Source: Xenorhabdus nematophila ATCC 19061
GTDB lineage: Bacteria; Pseudomonadota; Gammaproteobacteria; Enterobacterales; Enterobacteriaceae
Reading direction: 5' to 3'
DNA length: 64,000 nucleotides
NCBI RefSeq assembly: GCF_000252955.1
Contig: NC_014228.1
Location: forward strand, 4,368,591 to 4,432,590
The notes under the pieces were generated by a model. It had not been told where the DNA came from and ran no database searches. It worked only from the letters and a program-made list of their open reading frames with translations. The first letter of the stretch is position 1; each line of letters starts with the position of its first letter. A program made the translations under genes and the position numbers. Of the stretch, positions 37,045-46,935 are shown in pieces.

Positions 37045-38438
37045 TACTACAGCCGTAACCGCTCTGTAATCATAAGGTTATCCCGGCTCCGATAATGACA
37101 TTGTTGTGCGTAGTATTGATGTCGTCGCCGCCAGTCTGACCAATGTAAAATCTGCTCGACGGTGTTTCCCGTTTTTTCCATCAATTTTGACAACAGCTTA
37201 CGCAGTTCCGCCACACTGAGGGCGATCAGTCCCGCCGGCGTTTTTTTCTCCTGTATTCGCAAAACTGCCAGCACTGCATGGGCCAGTAGCGATAAGGTAA
37301 TGTGCCGATACCCGCTATGCCATTGCCGTACTTCATAATGATCCAGACCGCATTCTCCCTTCGTTTCTTCAAAACCACATTCAATTTCCCAGCGATGGCC
37401 TGCCACCTGAGCCAGGGTTTTCAGAGCAACCTGTTCTCTGCGCGCATACACGACATAGTAAGCCCGTTCCTGTTTTTCATCCCGGCTGCGCCGAACCAGC
37501 AGATAATGGCCATATTCCCGTTCTTTCTCACTGGGTTGTAAACGCCAGAGCGGCACCCGAATCCAGTCATACTGACGTTCGCCTTTCGCTCCCCGCCCCG
37601 CAGAATGTTTTTCCCATTGCTGAGGCGTCAGGCTGTCCACAATGTTGTCCGCTCTGACATAGGTTGGCCCTTGCCACCACAACGGTTCATTTTTGGGGAT
37701 CGCCAGCACAAACGGTTGATAGCGAGACTCCAGCCAGCAGCGCAGGCGACGATCCTGACCATAAACCGCATCCGCCGTCACCCAGCGACAGGGCACGCCG
37801 GCCTCGAACGCGAGTTCCAGCATCTGCCGGGCGAGCTGCGGTTTGGTGGCAAAGGTGACTGCGTCAGGAATGCCGGCAGCTTCACAGCGGGGCCGGTCAT
37901 CCGTCCAGGGTTTGGGCAGGTATAACGCCCGGTCAATAAAAGCATGGCCGCCCTGACCGGCATAACAGAGAAAGACGCCTGTCTGACTGTTTTCGACGCG
38001 TCCGGCGGTGCCACTGTATTGACGTTGCACGCCGGCAGAATGCGTGCCTTTTTTGATAAAGCCGGTTTCATCCACAATGAGCATCCCCTGTTCATCGCCC
38101 AAATGCTCTGTCACGTAGTCCCGCAAAATATCGCGGGCGACATCGACATCCCAGTGAGCGCGCTCCAGCAGATGCTGAACGCGATCAGGCGTGCGTTCGC
38201 CTATCCATTCCGCCAGTTGCCCGCCATTTTTACGTTCAACATCACTGAGTCATCCCCGGAGATAAGCGAGGCTGCGTTGCTGCGGGCCGGGATGGTGAAA
38301 CAACGGAGCCAGACGAGTATGGAGTGAGAGAAGTTCCTGTTCCCAGGCATTGGCAGGTGAGTGCATTGAACACCTCCCCGTATTTTCAGGAAAAAATGTC
38401 AGGGCTATCATGCCACAATGGGGCGTACGGCTGTAGTA
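37045..38438 (-). mobile_element. IS701-family element
   Basis: An element of about 1394 bp with inverted ends TACTACAGCCGTA (37045) and TACGGCTGTAGTA (ending 38438). The flanking tetramers are TTAG and CTAG. Both fit the YTAR target preference of IS701, but they are not identical, which suggests a later mutation or a recombined pair of ends. It truncates a MazE-like antitoxin gene on its right side. Its transposase is broken by a stop codon. Confidence 0.85.
37047..38367 (-). pseudogene. IS701-family transposase with in-frame TGA
   Basis: DDE transposase of about 440 codons if read through from ATG 38367. The first 38 codons (MHSPANAWEQELLSLHTRL...YLRG) end at TGA 38250-38252. The same frame continues LSDVERKNGG...DVARDILRDYVTEHLGDEQ, with the first catalytic Asp in LIVDETGFIKKG. 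A second Asp is in WVTADAVYGQDRR, and the glutamate region is RWEIECGFEETKGECGLDHYEV. An internal ATG at 38126 gives 359 residues that keep the catalytic core but lack the N-terminal DNA-binding part. Confidence 0.88.
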
Positions 38439-38575
38439 CTAGGCGTTAAGATAATTCTTCCAGAATCAACTTTCATATCTAATGCCCCTCCAATTCTCAA
38501 ACCAATTTGGTTAAGAATATTCGTCGGTATAATGATACCTTGGCTGTTACCCCATTTTTTAATGGCAGTTGTCAT
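38439..38575 (-). pseudogene. MazE/AbrB-type antitoxin N-terminal fragment
   Basis: From ATG 38575 the frame encodes a SpoVT/AbrB swapped-hairpin DNA-binding domain of the MazE type (AIKKWGNSQGIIIPTNILNQ, then MKVDSGRIILTP). It is cut at about residue 45 by the IS701 end. No continuation or MazF toxin was found on the far side of the element, so the rest was deleted. Confidence 0.78.
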
Positions 38576-38674
38576 AGTAGTATCCTTGATAACCAATGTT
38601 TATACATAGTACAAACCCAGTATAAAAACCACACAACAGCTTTAGCCATTTGGTGTAAAAATCATTAATTCTGT

Positions 38675-39094
38675 TCAGAGAAAGATATCCGGCTTCACAT
38701 CAAAACGGGCAGAAAGTGCCTTGATATGTGCAATGGTTAATGCTCGTTTTCCCGAAAAAATTTGGCTGATCAGTGACTTTGAGCCTATTTCTTCTTGCAA
38801 ATCTGAATATGACAAGCCATGTTGATCCATCAATACACGCAGCGCGGCGACACCCGTTGGCATCACTTCCACCGCTTTGTTAAAGGCAGCAAAACGTTTG
38901 TTACTGTCTTCATACTCCGCTATTTTTGCGGCCAGTATATTGATTAATGGGCTTTCATCGTGGTTTTCGATGAGATAATCAACCATCGCCAGTGCATCCC
39001 GATAATCCTTTTCAGAAGCACTGCTCCCTAAAAAGGGAACAGCAGCGATCAGAGCCGTGGTCGCTTGAAGGGCTTTGATAGGTTCTCTTATCAT
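38675..39094 (-). CDS. higA: HigA-type antitoxin (XRE helix-turn-helix)
   Basis: A 139-residue antitoxin and autorepressor. The N-terminal 85 residues or so are helical. The C-terminal XRE domain has LMDQHGLSYSDLQEEIGSKS and LISQIFSGKRALTIAHIKAL. Its ATG overlaps the TGA of the toxin gene (ATGA), so the pair is translationally coupled. The toxin-first order is typical of HigBA. It probably binds the two palindromes upstream of the toxin. Confidence 0.87.
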   Translation of the reverse strand: MIREPIKALQATTALIAAVPFLGSSASEKDYRDALAMVDYLIENHDESPLINILAAKIAEYEDSNKRFAAFNKAVEVMPTGVAALRVLMDQHGLSYSDLQEEIGSKSLISQIFSGKRALTIAHIKALSARFDVKPDIFL

Positions 39095-39402
39095 TCTTTT
39101 GTCTCCCGATACTTCTTTGTCAATTTGTCATATTCTTTGTGAGTGACGATGTGCTTAACGTAAAAGCGTTTGTTCATAAAGTTGATATAGGCAATCATCC
39201 GTAAGTTATTGCCACCTATGTCGATTACCCACCATTTGTTCCTGTGCTTAAAATTATCAAGACTCGGAAACAGTTTTTGTAATTCCAACGGGCTATCAAA
39301 ATTCTTTTCTTTTAACAGCTTATACGTCGTGATAAGGACGTTTGCATCATTGGGATAATCACGAACAGCTTGCTCAAAGGGTTCCTTAGAAATAACGTGC
39401 AT
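39091..39402 (-). CDS. higB: HigB-type mRNA interferase toxin
   Basis: A 103-residue ribosome-dependent RNase of the HigB-2/RelE group. The family stretch is LFPSLDNFKHRNKWWVIDIG, then NNLRMIAYINFMNKRFYVKH and a C-terminal THKEYDKLTKKYR with the catalytic basic and aromatic residues. I chose ATG 39402 (MHVISKEPFEQAV), because upstream codons overlap the operator palindromes. It precedes higA with a four-base overlap, and both genes are intact. Confidence 0.88.
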   Translation of the reverse strand: MHVISKEPFEQAVRDYPNDANVLITTYKLLKEKNFDSPLELQKLFPSLDNFKHRNKWWVIDIGGNNLRMIAYINFMNKRFYVKHIVTHKEYDKLTKKYRETKE

Positions 39403-39414
39403 ACCACCAACTCC

Positions 39415-39469
39415 GTTTACATTATGTAAACACCATAACACCCACCGTCTTAGTTTACAATATGTAAAC
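39415..39469 (-). promoter_or_regulatory. Twin HigA operators
   Basis: Two 17-bp palindromes differing at one central position: GTTTACATTATGTAAAC (39415-39431) and GTTTACAATATGTAAAC (39453-39469). Their centres are 38 bp apart, nearly four helical turns. They sit directly upstream of higB and are probable autorepressor sites. Confidence 0.75.
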
Positions 39470-39486
39470 CAAATTAAAATATGCAA

Positions 39487-39974
39487 ATATTACAAATTAA
39501 TATAACATTCATGTCATATTTTAAGTCATCGACTTATCAGTCATAGTAAAAATCATCATTTATTGAACATCATAATTTAATTCTCTTTATGATAAATAAC
39601 ATCCAAAATCATTCATTCTAGGTTAAGAGTAATGTACCACTACAAAAACGGAAACCTTCATTATCCTCGGTATTACATATCAATAAAACCAATCATAAAG
39701 TCTTTTATTAATACTATTTAAGTTAATTAGTATACATATTTACTACATTTATGTGATGTTTACGTCCACTTAAATGAACCAGACTACAGCCATTTAGCAT
39801 TTAAATAAGCTCGATCCATAAGGTCATTACGTGCCTCTACAGATCAAATCCAACCCGAATTCAAACTCTAGCAAGCAGCCTGAGGCGCGTCACTTATTTT
39901 GCTTTTGACAAATATCCTCAGGCCACTTCGTTCCTCAATTTAACCTATCCCGGATTTGCTCAAGCCAGCGGTAT
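39487..39974. other. Gene-free stretch between higBA and paaZ
   Basis: About 490 AT-rich bases with no supportable gene. CTGAGG...CCTCAG repeats near 39878-39922 could form a weak paaZ terminator. Nothing else was recognised. Confidence 0.4.
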
Positions 39975-42047
39975 CTACACCGACGCCGAAAAATCGCACA
40001 ATTGCCGCTCAACCAGTGTCAGGATGCTATAAAGTACCACAGGTTGTTTCTCCTGATTCAGGATCTGGACATCCCACATCACAACGCCGTGTGGTTTATC
40101 TTCTGGTGTTTTCTGGACTTTTTTGATCTTCTTCTTGCAGGTCAGGCGCACTTGAATGGTATCGCCAATCTTGACCGGCTCAATGAAACGCAGATTTTCC
40201 ATACCATAGTTAGCCAGTACAGGCCCGACCGCGCCATCAACGAACAAACCTGCCGCTGCGGATACCACAAAATAACCGTGTGCTACGCGCTCTCCGAACA
40301 GGGATTCCGCCGCGCCAATCTTATCCACATGCGCATAGAAATGATCCCCGCTCAGACAGGCAAAATTGACGATATCCGCTTCGGTAACCGTGCGACGGGC
40401 AGTCAGCAGGCTTTCACCAATTTCAAGCTGTTCGAAATATTTACGGAATGGGTGTATCGGGTCTTCTTTCACTTTCGCACCACGTACCCACTCCCGGCCA
40501 ATGGCAGCCAGCATACTTGGGCTGCCTTGAATCGCCGTGCGCTGCATATAACGTTTCACGGCGCGCAATCCGCCCAGCTCTTCACCACCGCCCGCACGTC
40601 CGGGGCCGCCATGTACCAGCATCGGCAGCGGAGAACCATGTCCTGTGGATTCCGCGGAAGCGGCTTCATCCAACACCAGCATACGGCCATGAGCACACGC
40701 TGTCGCCCGAATTACCTGTGTTGCCACAGTCTCATCCGCGGTAACCAATGAACCGACCAGACTCCCTTGCCCCATCATAGCCAATGTGATGGCCTGTTCA
40801 GTATCCTGATAGGCCATCAAGGTAGAAACCGGCCCAAACGCCTCCGTATCATGAACCGCCTGATTTGTCATTGGGTCAGCGCAATAGAGCAGAGTGGGCG
40901 GGTAGAATGCACCCTGGCTGTTGCTATTGCCAGTCAGTACCAATTTATCCAGTGAACCACCGCACAGGAGTTCACACCCACTCGCCAGCAATTGATTGAC
41001 CTTCGCCTGTACCTCATCGCGCTGTTCCCGATTAATCAGCGCCCCCATGCGGACTTCCGGCAACGTAGGATCACCGACAGCGACACCCGATAACCGTTTG
41101 AGTAACGCCTCCTTGACCATATCCATTTGAGCAGCAGGCACCATAATCCGTCGGATAGCGGTACATTTCTGCCCCGCCTTAACGGTCATTTCGCGGACCA
41201 CTTCCTTGATGAATACCCCGAATTCCGGCATGTCAGGCGTAACATCCTCGCCTAAAATGCAGCAGTTGAGCGAATCGGCTTCCATCGTAAAAGGAATGGA
41301 TTTTTCTATCAGGCGGGGATGGGCACGCAACATCTGCCCCGTTTGAGCTGAACCCGTAAAAGTGACTGCATCCTGATAATCAAGATGATCAAACAAATCG
41401 CCAATGCCACCGCAGATCAACTGCAAAGCACCTTCCGGCACCAGACCGCTGTCGATGATCATTTTCACCATCGCTTGCGTCAATTGAGCGGATGCCGTTG
41501 CAGGCTTAATAATGGCGGGCATACCTGCCATCCAGGTTGGCGCTAATTTTTCCAGCATTCCCCAGCAAGGAAAATTAAAGGCATTAATATGCAGTGCAAC
41601 GCCGGAACGGGAAGTCAGTACATGGCGAGCCACAAACTGAGATTGTTTAGACAACGGGATCATCTCATCTTCCGGCCACAAGGTATCATCCGGTAATTCA
41701 CGTCCTGCCAGTCCGGCATAAGAAAAGAGGGTTGCCACGCCGCCCTCAATATCCACCCAGCTATCTGAACGGGTCGCGCCTGTCTCTGTGGAAATGGCAT
41801 ACAGTTTTTCTTTGTTGGCGAGCAGGTGCTTCGCAACGGCTTTCATCATCTGCGCACGTTGCTGGAATGTCATCACAGCCAGCGCTTTGCCTCCTTTTTC
41901 ACGGGCATAGGCGACACTTTTCTCCAGAGGTAACCCCTCTGAAGATACCTGATACAAGGCTTTTCCGCTGACGGCATGATGAATGGTTCTGGTGTTGCCT
42001 TGACCATGAACCCAAGCCCCACAAATGTAACTCGTTAACTGTTGCAT
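39975..42047 (-). CDS. paaZ: Oxepin-CoA hydrolase / semialdehyde dehydrogenase PaaZ
   Basis: Bifunctional cytoplasmic enzyme of phenylacetate degradation. The C-terminal MaoC-like hydratase opens oxepin-CoA, and the N-terminal aldehyde dehydrogenase oxidises the resulting semialdehyde. From ATG 42047 (behind GGAG) it has 690 residues. Glu256 (FTMEADSLN) and Cys295 ([10 protein letters not shown]) fall at the E. coli PaaZ positions. The MaoC part has [14 protein letters not shown] near 560-573. It is divergent from paaA, as in E. coli. Confidence 0.95.
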   Translation of the reverse strand: MQQLTSYICGAWVHGQGNTRTIHHAVSGKALYQVSSEGLPLEKSVAYAREKGGKALAVMTFQQRAQMMKAVAKHLLANKEKLYAISTETGATRSDSWVDIEGGVATLFSYAGLAGRELPDDTLWPEDEMIPLSKQSQFVARHVLTSRSGVALHINAFNFPCWGMLEKLAPTWMAGMPAIIKPATASAQLTQAMVKMIIDSGLVPEGALQLICGGIGDLFDHLDYQDAVTFTGSAQTGQMLRAHPRLIEKSIPFTMEADSLNCCILGEDVTPDMPEFGVFIKEVVREMTVKAGQKCTAIRRIMVPAAQMDMVKEALLKRLSGVAVGDPTLPEVRMGALINREQRDEVQAKVNQLLASGCELLCGGSLDKLVLTGNSNSQGAFYPPTLLYCADPMTNQAVHDTEAFGPVSTLMAYQDTEQAITLAMMGQGSLVGSLVTADETVATQVIRATACAHGRMLVLDEAASAESTGHGSPLPMLVHGGPGRAGGGEELGGLRAVKRYMQRTAIQGSPSMLAAIGREWVRGAKVKEDPIHPFRKYFEQLEIGESLLTARRTVTEADIVNFACLSGDHFYAHVDKIGAAESLFGERVAHGYFVVSAAAGLFVDGAVGPVLANYGMENLRFIEPVKIGDTIQVRLTCKKKIKKVQKTPEDKPHGVVMWDVQILNQEKQPVVLYSILTLVERQLCDFSASV

Positions 42048-42244
42048 TTTTTTCTCCACCAATCGTATTAATGAATCAATCATTAAGTAATATCATGTCA
42101 TTTATGTATCACAAATATCATTAACAAAACCAGCCGACAAGTTAACAAAATAAAAACATTTCTACCTGATTACCCATCAGGCAACAGCTAATCATCTGAC
42201 AATAAAAGTTAATATATTGTTTAAACAGTAATTTAAAATTATAT

Positions 42245-42260
42245 TGTGATGTGTATAACA
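42245..42260 (+). promoter_or_regulatory. Possible CRP site between paaZ and paaA
   Basis: TGTGA, six bases, then TAACA, close to TGTGA-N6-TCACA. CRP activates the paa promoters in E. coli. It lies about 130 bases upstream of paaA in the divergent region. Confidence 0.45.
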
Positions 42261-42322
42261 AATATACAACTCAACCATTTGATATTTTTGTTACTGGTTT
42301 GTAGATTCAAGGTCACTTAAAG

Positions 42323-42360
42323 TGATTCGTTTTTATATTTTTTATAAAAAAAAAGAATCA
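42323..42360 (+). promoter_or_regulatory. Candidate PaaX operator
   Basis: TGATTC (42323-42328) and GAATCA (42355-42360) are separated by 26 bases. The reported E. coli PaaX box is TGATTC-N27-GAATCA, so this is very close. It ends 15 bases before the paaA ATG. The AT-rich interior suggests that it overlaps the promoter. Phenylacetyl-CoA would release the repressor. Confidence 0.7.
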
Positions 42361-42375
42361 TAAAGGAGCTTTGAA

Positions 42376-43317
42376 ATGAAAACTGATCAACTTCAGGCAC
42401 AGTTTGATACCAAGATTGCGGCAGATTTATCCATAGAAGCAAAAGACTGGATGCCTGAAGCCTATCGCCAGAATTTGATACGCCAGATCGGTCAACACGC
42501 CCACTCGGAAGTGATCGGTATGTTGCCGGAAGCCAACTGGATCACCCGGGCACCCACACTACTCCGGAAAGCCGTGCTGCTTGCCAAAGTACAAGACGAA
42601 GCAGGGCATGGCCTTTATCTCTATAGCGCCGCTGAAACACTGGGATGTTCCCGTCAGGATATCTACCAAAAATTATTAGACGGGAAAATGAAATATTCTT
42701 CTATATTCAACTATCCCACGCTCAGTTGGGCAGATATCGGTGTCATTGGCTGGTTGGTGGATGGTGCCGCGATTGTCAATCAGGTCGCCTTATGCCGTGC
42801 ATCTTACGGTCCCTATGCCCGTGCAATGGTGAAAATTTGCAAAGAAGAGAGCTTCCATCAGCGACAAGGTTATGAAGCCGTCATGGTGCTGGCAAAGGGC
42901 AGTGCAGCCCAGCAGGCAATGCTGCAAGATGCAATTAACCGTTTCTGGTGGCCAACGCTGATGATGTTCGGCCCCAACGACAGTGATTCCCCGAACAGCA
43001 CCCAGAGTATGGCGTGGAAGATCAAACGGTTCAGCAATGATGAACTCCGGCAAAAATTCATCGACAACACCGTTCCCCAATTGGAAGCGTTGGGTATGAC
43101 AGCCCCCGATCCTGAACTGGTCTGGGACGAAGCAACAGGGCATTACCGTTTTGGTGAAATCAACTGGGATGAATTCTATCAAGTGCTGAAAGGACAAGGC
43201 ATATGCAGCCACGAGCGTCTGGAAGCCAAACGCCGGGCCTGGGAAAACGGAAGCTGGGTTCGTGAAGCAGCGTCTGCTCACGCCAAAAAAGTCGCTGACA
43301 GAAAACGTGCGGCATAG
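42376..43317 (+). CDS. paaA: Phenylacetyl-CoA epoxidase, catalytic subunit
   Basis: Di-iron oxygenase subunit of the PaaABCDE complex, which converts phenylacetyl-CoA to its ring-1,2-epoxide. The 313 residues carry ferritin-like iron-ligand motifs in [15 protein letters not shown] and [15 protein letters not shown] (Glu and His ligands). GGAG precedes the ATG. It is the first gene of paaABCDEFGHIJK. Confidence 0.97.
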   Translation: MKTDQLQAQFDTKIAADLSIEAKDWMPEAYRQNLIRQIGQHAHSEVIGMLPEANWITRAPTLLRKAVLLAKVQDEAGHGLYLYSAAETLGCSRQDIYQKLLDGKMKYSSIFNYPTLSWADIGVIGWLVDGAAIVNQVALCRASYGPYARAMVKICKEESFHQRQGYEAVMVLAKGSAAQQAMLQDAINRFWWPTLMMFGPNDSDSPNSTQSMAWKIKRFSNDELRQKFIDNTVPQLEALGMTAPDPELVWDEATGHYRFGEINWDEFYQVLKGQGICSHERLEAKRRAWENGSWVREAASAHAKKVADRKRAA

Positions 43318-43387
43318 TCTGCCTAACCCGTTTACCTGACTCATGGTTGCATTATCTGAACAGAATCGGCACAGGAGAATAAAGCAA

Positions 43388-43675
43388 ATGAACGATACCG
43401 ATTGGCCACTGTATGAAGTCTTTGTCCGCAGTAAACAAGGGCTGGCTCACCGTCATGTCGGCAGCCTTCATGCGGCAGATGATCAAATGGCACTGGAAAA
43501 CGCACGTGATTCCTACACCCGCCGCAATGAAGGGTGCTCTATTTGGGTCGTGAAATCAATCTATCTGGTGGCGTCACAACCGGAAGATCGCGCAGCTTTT
43601 TTTGAGCCATCGGAAACGAAGATCTACCGCCATCCGACGTTCTACACCATTCCTGATGGCATCAAGAATATGTAG
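43388..43675 (+). CDS. paaB: Phenylacetyl-CoA epoxidase subunit PaaB
   Basis: Small bridging subunit of the epoxidase, 95 residues. The N-terminus DWPLYEVFVRSKQGLAHRHV and the C-terminus HPTFYTIPDGIKNM are typical. I chose ATG 43388 (MNDTDWPLYE), which follows AGGAG. The gap to paaA is 70 bases. Confidence 0.96.
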   Translation: MNDTDWPLYEVFVRSKQGLAHRHVGSLHAADDQMALENARDSYTRRNEGCSIWVVKSIYLVASQPEDRAAFFEPSETKIYRHPTFYTIPDGIKNM

Positions 43676-43687
43676 GGGAACGGCAAT

Positions 43688-44464
43688 ATGAGCACACACA
43701 GCGTTTCATCATTCAACCATGATTTGTTTCATTACGTGCTCCGTCAGGGAGACACACCGTTAATTCTGGCGCAGCGCCTGTGCGAATGGTGCGGTCATGC
43801 GCCAGAACTGGAAATTGACCTCGCCCTGTCCAATATCGGCCTTGATTTGCTGGGGCAGGCACGCCATTTTCTCAGCTATGCCGCGACCCTTTCAGGAACA
43901 GGATTCGGCGAGGATCAACTGGCATTTGGTCGTGATGAGCGTGAATTTCTCAACTTACTTCTAGTGGAACAACCCAACGGCGGTTTTAACGATACTCTGG
44001 TACGCCAGTTTTTTATCGATACCTACCACGTCCTGCTGCATCAGGCTTTAGGACAGAGCTGTGATCCCCAATTGGCTGCCATCAGCAATAAGGCATTGAA
44101 GGAAGTAGAATATCACCTGCGGTTCAGCCGGGGCTGGATGATCCGTCTGGGTGATGGAACGAAACAAAGCCACCAAAAAATCCAACACGCGGTTGATCAA
44201 CTGTGGCGTTTTACTGGCGAACTGTTCCATTGTGACGAAATAGAGCAACGTCTGGCTGAAGAGGGGATTGCCGTTGATCCCCGCACCCTGCATGAACCCT
44301 GGCTGCAAATCATCAACGATACCTTCACCGAAGCGACCTTAGACATCCCTCCGGAATCCCCTTACCGGCAAGGCGGAAAGCAAGGTCTGCATACCGAACA
44401 TCTGGGTTACATACTGGCAGAAATGCAATATCTACAGCGTACTTACCCGAACTGTGACTGGTAA
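43688..44464 (+). CDS. paaC: Phenylacetyl-CoA epoxidase structural subunit PaaC
   Basis: A 258-residue ferritin-like subunit that pairs with PaaA but does not bind iron itself. Typical stretches are DTPLILAQRLCEWCGHAPEL near the start, then IDLALSNIGLDLLGQAR and EVEYHLRFSRGWMIRLGDGT. It starts 12 bases after paaB and overlaps no neighbour. Confidence 0.96.
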   Translation: MSTHSVSSFNHDLFHYVLRQGDTPLILAQRLCEWCGHAPELEIDLALSNIGLDLLGQARHFLSYAATLSGTGFGEDQLAFGRDEREFLNLLLVEQPNGGFNDTLVRQFFIDTYHVLLHQALGQSCDPQLAAISNKALKEVEYHLRFSRGWMIRLGDGTKQSHQKIQHAVDQLWRFTGELFHCDEIEQRLAEEGIAVDPRTLHEPWLQIINDTFTEATLDIPPESPYRQGGKQGLHTEHLGYILAEMQYLQRTYPNCDW

Positions 44465-44480
44465 TAACAGCGGAGGGAAA

Positions 44481-44984
44481 ATGGAACAGCAATTAAAGAC
44501 ATTACAGCAGCCGGAAATCCATCAGATCTGGCAATGTCTGCACCACATTGCCGATCCGGAACTGCCCGCGCTCTCGATTACTGACCTCGGCATGATACGG
44601 GCTGTCACGCCTTTGTCATCCGGCTGGCGGGTGACATTTACCCCGACATACTCAGGTTGTCCGGCCACGGAATTTTTGCTCAATGAAATCCGCCAGACAC
44701 TGACAAAAGCGGGCTTTGCCCCCGTCTATATCGACGTGAGCCTGACCCCTGCATGGACAACCGACTGGATGAGTGCCGATGCCAGACAACGCCTGCGGGA
44801 ATCCGGCATTGCCCCACCTCAGGGCTTGGCCTGTGAAAAACCCACTGATGCAGAATCCATCACCTGTCCCCGTTGCGGCAGCCATGAAACAGAAAAAATC
44901 AGCGAATTTGGCTCTACCGCCTGCAAAGCCCTCTATCGCTGTCAGCAATGTCTGGAACCGTTTGACTATTTCAAATGTATTTAA
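44481..44984 (+). CDS. paaD: Phenylacetate degradation protein PaaD (Fe-S maturation)
   Basis: A 167-residue DUF59/MIP18-type protein that helps assemble the iron-sulphur or di-iron centres of the epoxidase. The DUF59 part shows IADPELPALSITDLGMIR and TPTYSGCPATEFL. A C-terminal zinc knuckle has CPRCGSHETE and RCQQCLEPFDYFKC. I chose ATG 44481 because GGAGGG lies just upstream; an in-frame ATG at 44454 would overlap paaC. Confidence 0.94.
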   Translation: MEQQLKTLQQPEIHQIWQCLHHIADPELPALSITDLGMIRAVTPLSSGWRVTFTPTYSGCPATEFLLNEIRQTLTKAGFAPVYIDVSLTPAWTTDWMSADARQRLRESGIAPPQGLACEKPTDAESITCPRCGSHETEKISEFGSTACKALYRCQQCLEPFDYFKCI

Positions 44985-44999
44985 ACAAGGGAGCAGAAG

Positions 45000-46118
45000 A
45001 TGGTTATTTCTCATCAAACACGTGCACATAGCTTGCGAACACCTAGCTTGCGAACACACAGTTTTCACCGCTTAAGCATCGCCGCCATTGAACGGGAAAC
45101 ACCAGAAGCCGTGACCGTCACTCTGCATGTTCCCAATGCGCTAAAAAAACATTTCAGCTATCAACCGGGCCAACACCTGACACTTAAGGCTCAGGTGAAC
45201 GGTGAAGAGTTACGCCGCTGCTATTCCATCTGTAGTTCACCGTTGGAGGGGGTATTGCAAATTGGGGTCAAGGCTATCTATCAGGGCCGTTTTTCAACGT
45301 TTATCAATCAACAATTGAAAGTCGGGGATGAACTGGAAGTGATGCTGCCGCAAGGCAATTTCGGTCATCTTCCCGATGCAGAACAACAAGGGCATTATCT
45401 GGCGATTGCCGCAGGTTCGGGTATCACCCCGATCCTATCAATCATCAAAAGTACGCTGGCACTGGAACCGAACAGCACTTTCACGTTAATTTATGGTAAC
45501 CGCACCAGCCGTTCAATCATGTTCAAAGAAGTACTGTCCGATCTTAAAAACCGTTACCTGAACCGTTTTCAGGTGCTGTATCTGTTCAGTCAGGAAGCCA
45601 CTGACAGCCCTCTGTTTAACGGACGCATTGATACCGATCACCTGCACCGCCTCGGCAAAACCCTGCTCAATTTTTCCCGATTTGATCACGCTTTTCTCTG
45701 TGGGCCGGAAGCCATGCTGGACGATGCTCATTCGGCGCTGGAACACGCAGGCATCCCTGCCAAACGCATCCACAGTGAACGTTTTAATACCGGGCGCGCC
45801 CAAATGCGTCACCGCCCTGCCAATCTCGCTGAGCGCAGCGATACCCGCGTCGAAATTCATCTGGATGGACGTACTTTCAACATCACCATGAACACCGAAG
45901 ATGACAGCATTCTCGATGCCGCGCTGCGCCAAGGTGCCGACTTACCTTACGCCTGTAAAGGGGGTGTCTGCGCGACCTGTAAATGCCAGCTTAAATCCGG
46001 TGAAGTGGAGATGAATGTCAACTATAGCCTCGAACCGGATCAATTGGCTGCTGGCTATATCTTAAGTTGTCAGGCATGGCCGAAAGGGGATGACGTCGTT
46101 GTGGATTTTGATGTCTGA
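45000..46118 (+). CDS. paaE: Phenylacetyl-CoA epoxidase reductase PaaE
   Basis: NADPH-dependent electron supplier of the epoxidase, 372 residues. The FAD domain has ELRRCYSICSSP, the NADPH domain has YLAIAAGSGITPILSII, and the C-terminal plant-type 2Fe-2S domain has YACKGGVCATCKCQLKSG. The N-terminal 20 residues or so are longer than in E. coli and contain a duplicated SLRT segment from a tandem 14-base DNA repeat (45029-45056). A start at a later codon cannot be excluded. Confidence 0.95.
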   Translation: MVISHQTRAHSLRTPSLRTHSFHRLSIAAIERETPEAVTVTLHVPNALKKHFSYQPGQHLTLKAQVNGEELRRCYSICSSPLEGVLQIGVKAIYQGRFSTFINQQLKVGDELEVMLPQGNFGHLPDAEQQGHYLAIAAGSGITPILSIIKSTLALEPNSTFTLIYGNRTSRSIMFKEVLSDLKNRYLNRFQVLYLFSQEATDSPLFNGRIDTDHLHRLGKTLLNFSRFDHAFLCGPEAMLDDAHSALEHAGIPAKRIHSERFNTGRAQMRHRPANLAERSDTRVEIHLDGRTFNITMNTEDDSILDAALRQGADLPYACKGGVCATCKCQLKSGEVEMNVNYSLEPDQLAAGYILSCQAWPKGDDVVVDFDV

Positions 46119-46158
46119 GGCTCACATGAATGAAGACCTGCATGAATGAGGAACGAAC

Positions 46159-46932
46159 ATGAGTCAGGAATGGATTTTATGCCACCAGCAGCAAAGAGTA
46201 CGCACACTGACCCTCAACCGTCCTGAAGTGCGTAACGCCCTCAGTAATGACTGTCTTGAGCTGCTTGTTAATCAATTAGAGCTGGCAGACAGGGATAACG
46301 GCACCGGTGCCATTGTCATTACCGGTTCATCACGCTGTTTTGCTGCCGGTGCCGATCTGAAAGAACTCCAGCAACAAACCGTGGCAACCGCCATCACCGA
46401 TCGCCGGCCACAACTTTGGCAACGCCTGAACAACATTAACAAACCGTTGATAGCGGCCGTAAATGGTTACGCGCTGGGCGCGGGCTGTGAATTGGCGCTG
46501 ACCTGTGATCTTGTGATTTGTGGGGAAAACGCCCGTTTCGGCCTGCCCGAAATTACCCTGGGGCTGATACCCGGCGCGGGAGGGACACAGCGTCTCATCC
46601 GCTGCGTCGGCAAAGCACTGGCTTCCCAGATGATCCTGACCGGTGAAGCCATCAACGCCCGGCAGGCACAACAAACGGGGATCGTCAGCGAAGTGTGCGG
46701 CGATGAACTAACACTGGAGCGGGCAGAACAGATCGCACAACGTATCAGTGAACTGTCGCCGCTGGCACTGCGGGCAGCCAAAGCGGCACTAAAAACCGCA
46801 CAGGAAACCAGCCTGTCACAAGGGTTGCTCGCCGAGCGCCAGCAATTTGTCGCGCTGGCAGGTACAACCGATCGTCAGGAAGGCATTGCCGCCTTTCTGG
46901 AAAAACGTAAACCAACATTTAAAGGATTTTGA
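46159..46932 (+). CDS. paaF: 2,3-dehydroadipyl-CoA hydratase PaaF
   Basis: Crotonase-family hydratase of 257 residues in the beta-oxidation-like part of the pathway. It hydrates 2,3-dehydroadipyl-CoA to 3-hydroxyadipyl-CoA. The oxyanion-hole region FAAGADLKEL and the catalytic-glutamate region GLPEITLGLIPGAGGTQRL (with two glutamate positions expected) are intact. It precedes paaG by three bases. Confidence 0.95.
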   Translation: MSQEWILCHQQQRVRTLTLNRPEVRNALSNDCLELLVNQLELADRDNGTGAIVITGSSRCFAAGADLKELQQQTVATAITDRRPQLWQRLNNINKPLIAAVNGYALGAGCELALTCDLVICGENARFGLPEITLGLIPGAGGTQRLIRCVGKALASQMILTGEAINARQAQQTGIVSEVCGDELTLERAEQIAQRISELSPLALRAAKAALKTAQETSLSQGLLAERQQFVALAGTTDRQEGIAAFLEKRKPTFKGF

Positions 46933-46935
46933 TAG

